Assembly: GCA_001465935.1 (NCBI GenBank)
Contig: LNKV01000033.1
Location: forward strand, 1 to 64,000
Length of the DNA stretch: 64,000 nucleotides
Direction: 5' to 3'
Origin: Clarireedia homoeocarpa
Lineage: Eukaryota; Ascomycota; Leotiomycetes; Helotiales; Rutstroemiaceae
The notes below the pieces were generated by a model that saw nothing but the letters and a program-made list of their open reading frames with translations, did no database searches and had not been told where the DNA came from. The translations under genes and the position numbers were made by a program. Shown in pieces: positions 58,246-64,000 of this stretch; position 1 is the stretch's first letter; each line of letters opens with the position of its first letter.

Positions 58246-60408
58246 ATGACACCGAGCCCACCATGCGCCGTTTGCCTCGACCTCAATCCGTTTCAGTCTC
58301 GGCAGGTCGCACGTTGGCAAGCCAGGATCGCGAAAAATTGGAAGATTGAGCAAATTCTTCCATTCTGCTTGCGGCAGCTTAAGATCTCCAGTCAAACATG
58401 CGCGTTTTGTTCGGTGATTAAGAATGGTATCATCTCAACGTACGGTATTGCAGGAACTAATGATTCCACCTTAATAACCCATGATTTTGACCTTGACCAA
58501 ATCTTCGTGGGGGAAGGTCGAATTATCGTGCTGGATCCGGCCGGACTCGAAGTAGAATTTTTCGAAGAACGAGACGAAGAGGAACAGGGAGAAGAAAAGG
58601 GAGTAGGGAGGATAAGACGACTTCAATTCTTCGTGCGAGACAGTGACCAAAATCATACTCTCAGTCAAGGTCAGAGTTGGGGTCAAAATGATATTGCGAC
58701 GTCTCAAGCACGAAAAAGCCCCACAAATCAAATCAAATCAGGGATGAAGAAAAGCCTCGGTGATGTCTTTGGCACATCGCGAGACGTGCCTTCTACAATA
58801 TCATTAAAAGCACACATACCCCTCATTAAATCGTGGATTGCAAGTTGCCTGCAAAACCATTCATCTTGCGACATACTACCAACAACAAAACAGCTTCCAT
58901 CCCGACTTTTGGACATCTCCCGGAGTCCAGATATCATCACTTTATTAGAGACCGCGAAGTTATCGACTCAAGGGGATATACCACCTTATGCAACCTTATC
59001 ACATTGCTGGGGCTCTAAAAAATTCATCCAGACCACGATATTCAATATTGAGTCTTATTATGTCAATATAAATTGGGCCAATTTACCTTCAACGTACCGG
59101 GACGCAATCTCAGTCGTGAGAGGATTGAGTCTCAATTATCTTTGGATCGATTCCATTTGTATTATCCAGGATTCTCGTGATGATTGGAAACGTGAATCTG
59201 CTCTTATGGCGTCCATCTACTCCAACTCGTATCTGAACATTGCAGCTACGCGTGTTTCTGAGACTACTCAGGGTTGTCTTATGGTCAGAAGAAGAGACAG
59301 CGAATCTATTCCTATTTGTCTGCCAAGGTTCCCCAATGACCCGGACCCAGCGGAGCAGATATTCGTCCGAAAGTCGCTCGATAGTCTACATGGGTTTTAC
59401 ACCACTCCTATTATTCAAAGAGCCGGAAATCATGTTTGGGAGAACGAAATATTGGAAGCACCATTACTCCAGAGAGCCTGGGTTTTTCAAGAGAGATATT
59501 TAGCGCCCAGAACATTACATTTTTGTGCAGGCGAACTTGTTATGGAATGCCGACAAGGAATGAGATGTGAATGTACAGGTCTGGACTTGATTAGATTCAA
59601 TCCGCTCCGAAATGGTGGCGACATATCTTACGATGCATGGTTAAGCGTCGTAGAAGAATATTCGCGACTTCTTCTGACGTATGAAAGTGATCGGTTGATT
59701 GCATTGATGGGCGTCGCGGAAGTTTTCCAGAAACGACTCGGTTGCGCATATCTTCAAGGGATTTGGGAGGGAGATTTGGTAAGGGGTTTGCTATGGAGTG
59801 TTGCAAGATATGACGCATCCAGTACCGAAGACTACGAAATATCAGGAAGAAAGCAGAAGACGGAAACGGCATCGACTTGGTCGTGGGCTAGCATGATTTT
59901 GTCGAAAAAAATGGGGATTAATTTTCCTGCTGCCCATGATAAGTTCTTTTCTCCGAACCAGCGATTTAGACTTCTAGACATGTCGGAATCACTAGGAACC
60001 GCCGAAGTCAATATATCTGGTCAAACAAGCATACTTTCGGTTCAAGGCGAGTTCCTACCAGCTATCGCCTTCCTGCTTCCAAACTGCGGCCAAGTGGACG
60101 AATTACTCATAGTTTTTGATTTTGACTATGATGACTTAGTACTGATCACTTCTTCAATTGTATCTTCAGATGTTTTTTGTGATGTTCACTGTACGGACGA
60201 TCCATGGGAAGTATCCTGTCTAATCCTTGGGTTTACATTCGCTGATGACGACGATACTGATGAGCTGGATAGCGAGTTTCTTTGCACTCTTGTTTTGGAA
60301 CCAAGTCTAAGGCATTTTGGTACTTGGGAAAGAATTGGGGTTCTGGATATTAGGAAAGATAGTGTACTTTCTGAAAATCCGATGGAGCAAGATTTCATTC
60401 TAGTATGA
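58246..60408 (+). CDS. HET-domain protein
   Basis: Intronless gene of 720 residues. HET proteins take part in vegetative (heterokaryon) incompatibility and related cell-death responses in filamentous ascomycetes. The HET domain lies at about 245-400: YATLSHCWGS (248-257), LPSTYRDAISVVRGL, YLWIDSICIIQDSRDDW (298-314), MASIYSNSYLNIAA, and later the downstream block LLQRAWVFQERYLAPRTLHF. The N-terminal 240 residues include a Cys group (CAVCLDL, SQTCAFCSVI) typical of this HET subgroup. The C-terminal part is acidic. No break is seen. The start is the first ATG in frame. Confidence 0.93.
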   Translation: MTPSPPCAVCLDLNPFQSRQVARWQARIAKNWKIEQILPFCLRQLKISSQTCAFCSVIKNGIISTYGIAGTNDSTLITHDFDLDQIFVGEGRIIVLDPAGLEVEFFEERDEEEQGEEKGVGRIRRLQFFVRDSDQNHTLSQGQSWGQNDIATSQARKSPTNQIKSGMKKSLGDVFGTSRDVPSTISLKAHIPLIKSWIASCLQNHSSCDILPTTKQLPSRLLDISRSPDIITLLETAKLSTQGDIPPYATLSHCWGSKKFIQTTIFNIESYYVNINWANLPSTYRDAISVVRGLSLNYLWIDSICIIQDSRDDWKRESALMASIYSNSYLNIAATRVSETTQGCLMVRRRDSESIPICLPRFPNDPDPAEQIFVRKSLDSLHGFYTTPIIQRAGNHVWENEILEAPLLQRAWVFQERYLAPRTLHFCAGELVMECRQGMRCECTGLDLIRFNPLRNGGDISYDAWLSVVEEYSRLLLTYESDRLIALMGVAEVFQKRLGCAYLQGIWEGDLVRGLLWSVARYDASSTEDYEISGRKQKTETASTWSWASMILSKKMGINFPAAHDKFFSPNQRFRLLDMSESLGTAEVNISGQTSILSVQGEFLPAIAFLLPNCGQVDELLIVFDFDYDDLVLITSSIVSSDVFCDVHCTDDPWEVSCLILGFTFADDDDTDELDSEFLCTLVLEPSLRHFGTWERIGVLDIRKDSVLSENPMEQDFILV

Positions 60409-60798
60409 CGCGCCAAAAACCTGTGCAATTGTTAACCGCACAAAACCGTTTCGTTGCCTAATTTTGGTGCTTCTTTACGACTTTAAATCATCATTACATT
60501 CTCATGCCTTCTGTTTCTGTTTCACCTTGCCCCTCTCCAGAATAATCTGTGGTCTTGCTTCCTATGAACGAGGATAGTCCTAAATGAGGACATGATATGT
60601 CTGTATTTCCTAGAAACCCTTGAGAGCGATAGTTGTTTTGGCTAGACATGTGAAAATTTGGGATTTTGGAAGGATATATTGTCTTTTAATTAAATAACTC
60701 CTATGATCCAAGCTAAAGAAAGATCTCTTAAAACCGATCGAGGAACACTCCCAACACAAATATATCATATATGACATATGAAATCAATCTCATTATTC

Positions 60799-60978
60799 TC
60801 ACTTAGGGTCCTCCTTTCCAGCACGTCTACCCAACCCCGCACCTGCACCTGCACCTACACGTTCTCCCGTGCCCGCGGTCGACCCTAAGAAATGGGGTGG
60901 TAAGCCTCTCACCCCAGTGCAAGCCGTTCTATTGGAACTGCCGTAGTTGGATAGTGGGGCAAGGCCCCCACCTACCCA
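60799..60978 (-). pseudogene. Last exon of a truncated gene
   Basis: The minus strand is open for 59 codons ending in TGA (60799-60801), with natural-looking protein sequence: APLSNYGSSNRTACTGVRGL, PPHFLGSTAGTGERVGAGAG, LGRRAGKEDPK. A TAG that could be a splice acceptor lies at the left of the open stretch (minus sense GGGTAG then GTGGGGG). Upstream coding sequence is not seen; a candidate solo LTR starts 14 bp away. The opposite strand is also open for part of this interval, so strand is probable, not certain. Confidence 0.4.
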
Positions 60979-60991
60979 TTAATCAACTAGG

Positions 60992-61176
60992 TGATCACGT
61001 AGGCATATGGAGCCTGTAGATATAGGCTTGCGAAGCTTGTAGTAGTAGGCCTAAGGAGCACCTATATAAGAGGTCCTTCCCACTGTAGATAGCCCGGTAG
61101 AACAGTTGAATCAAGCTTAATATTACATTTACTTTTAAGTCCATTTGAAGCCTACAGGCACTATTCCTACGTGTCA
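60992..61176. repeat. Candidate solo LTR
   Basis: A 185-bp segment begins TGATCACGTAGG and ends CCTACGTGTCA, an imperfect inverted terminus with TG/CA ends. It contains a TATA-like CCTATATAAGAGG. Flanks CAACTAG (60984-60990) and CAACTTG (61175-61181) resemble a target duplication but overlap the assumed end by two bases, so the limits are uncertain. It is not related to the gypsy LTRs in this window. Confidence 0.4.
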
Positions 61177-62506
61177 ACTTGATGTACCCTCAACTCGTTC
61201 ATTCAGAATTGGCGTCCCAATAGTCATGCTTTATGAAAAAGTTTGGCCTTGCGAGCCAGACTCCAAAAGCAAATCGCGCGAAATATAAGGTAGCGGAACA
61301 GACGTATGCTTCATCTTCAACCAAGAGCCGGCGGACGCAAGCTGTAAAAAGTGGCGACATGGAGGGCAACCCGAACGAGAGAGCTGTGGTGGATTTAACC
61401 TGATTCTCCAATTATTTCGACCAAAGGGGGCAACTGTACATATTACACAGAGGAGCATTATTAGGATCTTGCGAGTTATAGCTCTTTCTAATATGTCTTG
61501 TTAACAATTCATAAATCTAAGCTTACTTAAATTTATATGAAATTTTGAAGACTTTTTGGGATAACCAAGTTAAAGTCCAAGATTAATTGGCTGTTAAGCA
61601 TCCCTAACCTCTTAGGTAGGATAATATTCTTGTGATGTGGCTTATTGACATGCTGACATACGCGAAAACATGATATTGACGTAGCAAGTAGAGCAGCAGG
61701 AAGTGAATTCACGCAGGTTTATCTGCACAAGGTAAGAAATTAATGCAGTATTGCACCCTATATTTCCACAAATTGCATGCGACTTAGGACTTAGGAGGTA
61801 CGCCTTTCGTTTTGTCCCGCTCCAAGGGTAGCATAACAAGCATCGAAATCTACTTTTTCCAAGAATCTCAGGTAAGCTTGTAAGCAGAAGTTAAAAGATT
61901 GGTAGTTGGCCCCCTTCGGTTCCAATAGTAAAGAGCCCTGTCTATACGCCTGCATATATACTTAGTACATGTATATACACTAACAGTATAATCTTAGCTC
62001 GATCCCTCAATCTTCCTAGTTGTTCTCTATAAAGTACAAAGATTCTGTTAAGGGTTACAGTAGGTTGGCATGTAGAATAGTGCCTGTGGGCTTGAAGGGG
62101 CTTAAAAGTAAAAGCAAGAATAATAACTTGATTGATTCGACTGCTGCTGTTCTAAAATCTGCTAGGCTATCTATAGTAGGAAGGACTTCTTATATAAATA
62201 CTTCTCAGAGCTCCTGTTACAGGTACTGTGGGCCTATAACTACAGGCTCTTACTGATCCTAGCCTAGGCGCATAGCCGGCAGATGGCCTGCAGGCTGGAG
62301 TATATAGAAGCGGCGCTCGACGAGCTGGCTGCACTAGGGCTGTGGAGGTACCAGGTCTACTAGCTAGCTGTTCTATAGGGTACACTAGGCCCGGCACCAG
62401 TAGCACGCCTATATAGAAAAGATCTTTTTTTTTTTTTTTTTTAAAAAAAAAGGCAAGTCATGCGCAATTTGTGAGCTTGCAGCCATCTTATGTTTATCTC
62501 AGGTAA
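61177..62506. other. Non-coding, repeat-derived sequence
   Basis: No complete gene. A minus-strand frame (61199-61411) ends FGVWLARPNFFIKHDYWDAN and may be another relic. 62200-62420 is G+C-rich against its A+T-rich surroundings and is followed by T19 then A9 (62424-62451), suggesting a retroposed or repeat-derived insert. Confidence 0.4.
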
Positions 62507-62652
62507 CTCAGACGCTCCGCCAAAGCACGGCCTTATTATATTCAATGGATTCTATTGGCGTAGTCGAAGCCAGTTCTATATTCAATGAATTCTATTAGTT
62601 CTTAGCTAGGGGGTTCTACTTTTTCGGCTTCTTCTTTGGCGGAGCGTCTGAG
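62507..62652. mobile_element. Miniature inverted-repeat element (MITE-like)
   Basis: A 146-bp element with perfect 19-bp inverted ends: CTCAGACGCTCCGCCAAAG at 62507-62525 and CTTTGGCGGAGCGTCTGAG at 62634-62652. Inside, TATATTCAATGGATTCTATT is nearly repeated about 40 bp later. No clear target duplication was found (no TA pair and no convincing 8-bp match), so the transposase superfamily is unknown. It is too short to encode protein. Confidence 0.7.
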
Positions 62653-64000
62653 AAAAGATAGTTCCTGTTTATATATATAGAACAATTTTGAGTCGATAAT
62701 ATCTTTTTAATCCATCAATAGTACGAAGTACATCTTCGAAGTCGAAAATGGACTTTTGCAAAAAGTACAATTTTACTTTTTAGTACTACCTATATTACTC
62801 TTAATCCACAACTAATACCTTAAATTTGAAGCTAATAAGGTACTGAAAATAAAACAATTGAGGAGATCTCTAGGATACAATTATTATAATTGTACGACCG
62901 CCGCAGACCAAACGGTTGATGGAAACGTATTTGGGTTGGATGAATCTGTGATTTTCTAAAAGAACCAACTTTCCTCAGACTCTATTTCAACAACTGGGCG
63001 TTCTGGGCTCTGATTGGCACAGGGGAAGGTGGACTAAACCCATTTTTTTATCGTAAACCTCTACTTTTTAATGAAATTATCACTTAATATTGTACTAATT
63101 ACCAATGAGAGTGCCAGTAAGCCTAATTGTTGAAATAGAGCCTGATTTACTGAGATAATCTTACGTCATGATATCGAAATCGTTCAAGTCCCGATTACGT
63201 GATGCGAAGCTCATATACCTCGTACGAAAATTGATCAGTTTGAATATCACTTGCGCATCACACAAGAGACCCTGAACCACGCCTGACTTAGTTGAACCAT
63301 ATGGAACCTGCAGTACTACGCTCCTCTGTTGCCTGCCTTCTTTTGGTCTTGTATGCGCTCTTTCCTTCTTGCGTTGTCCTCTTGCACCCGCAACCTCAAC
63401 AACAGAAGGCGACGGCATGTTCAAAGTAGCTACCTCATAACACAGCTGCGATTCTGTAGCGGCAGGATAAAGTCATAATTATTGTCACGGCCATGTTGGG
63501 AACATCGCCAGAATGGTCCAGGTTATGAAAACCAAGGGCACTTGTCTTGTCGAGTTGGCATTGGGACAAGATATGCAAGATTACTTCTATTTATTCGAAA
63601 GCCTGCGATAATACATCGCGGCTTGGATGCCGCGTCAACAATTAAGTTAGTGATGAGTTGTTTGGGATCGTCACTGTGACGGGACGAGGCTGGACGACAT
63701 CTTCTTCAAGATTGCCGAACAGTCTTACATCAACAAATTTTTCATCAGTCGCACATGCAAGCCGGACTTATCAACGGGGAACAGAGTCTCTGATGAAGAT
63801 TCAAACCATCAATTCGGAGCAAACAGATTGGGAACTGCCATAGAAGAGGTTAAGGGTGTGCGACCGAACATCTTCCGATGATGCCCTCCCATGGTCTCAG
63901 ACTAAGCGTGCGCCCCTGCTTGTTGTTGTACGCATCGAGAGGATAGTTCCCAATAACCCAATCTTCTACCTTGTGATCCCCGAGTCCCGACCACTCTAAG
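62653..64000. other. Non-coding; possible gene relics at right end
   Basis: Coding-like fragments occur at 63511-63612 (plus: MVQVMKTKGTCLVELALGQD, to a stop) and 63650-63843 (plus, ending INSEQTDWELP). They are in different frames and cannot be joined by eye. A minus-strand frame at 63161-63418 starts MPSPSVVEVAGARGQRKKER. None is certain. Confidence 0.3.

Noticed and set aside
1..64000. CRISPR arrays, bacterial operons or ribosomal RNA genes.
   Set aside because: Introns, signal peptides and families are fungal; no spaced identical repeats of CRISPR type and no rRNA-like stretches were seen.

Overview
The window is genomic DNA of a filamentous ascomycete (Pezizomycotina). Genes have short 45-110 nt spliceosomal introns with GTRNGT donors and CTAAC-type branch sites. 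Typical families of this group are present: a Zn2Cys6/C2H2 regulator, a HET protein, a NACHT-ankyrin STAND protein, an F-box protein, a P450 and MFS/APC permeases. Ordinary gene-bearing DNA alternates with blocks of extreme A+T content in which transposon genes are degraded by C-to-T and G-to-A changes, the signature of repeat-induced point mutation (RIP). The class cannot be fixed from sequence alone.

Layout. 1-7030 is a RIP block; at least 1-4084 is a minus-strand Ty3/gypsy retroelement cut by the window edge. 7.4-9.1 kb holds two small degraded gene regions. 9.5-27.1 kb looks like a carbohydrate-use group: a dual zinc-finger regulator, a secreted clan GH-A hydrolase divergent from an alpha-glucoside-type MFS permease, then a GH31 glycosidase. 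A complete but RIP-mutated 6.7 kb Ty3/gypsy element (17769-24502, with LTRs, inverted termini and a 5-bp target-site duplication) sits 138 bp upstream of the GH31 start, and the GH31 reading frame is broken by one extra base. 27.2-30.6 kb has a two-exon gene resembling His-Me finger endonuclease zinc loops, then a patchwork of direct repeats, gene relics and a 12-bp minisatellite.

30.6-51.6 kb is gene-dense: P450, secreted acidic protein, peroxisomal ABCD (PXA1-type) transporter, F-box protein, secreted Ser/Thr-rich protein, NACHT-ankyrin STAND protein with an in-frame stop, an aldo/keto reductase-RidA fusion divergent from an amino-acid permease. 51.7-53.4 kb is a gap plus a repeat island sharing its module and minisatellite with 30.2 kb. 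54.2-60.4 kb has a C2H2 protein, a tiny cysteine-rich gene and a HET-domain protein. 60.4-64 kb has no complete gene: a truncated last exon, a candidate solo LTR and a 146-bp inverted-repeat element.

How genes may work together (inference): the regulator, hydrolase, permease and GH31 enzyme would fit extracellular release, uptake and intracellular cleavage of a glycoside. Both the hydrolase/permease promoter and the former GH31 promoter contain the 12-mer CTCCGGCGGGGG. The AKR-RidA fusion and the neighbouring permease share a 749-bp divergent promoter and could act in amino-acid or sugar-acid catabolism. Exon structures were deduced by hand from splice signals and frame continuity; coordinates for multi-exon genes are outer limits.
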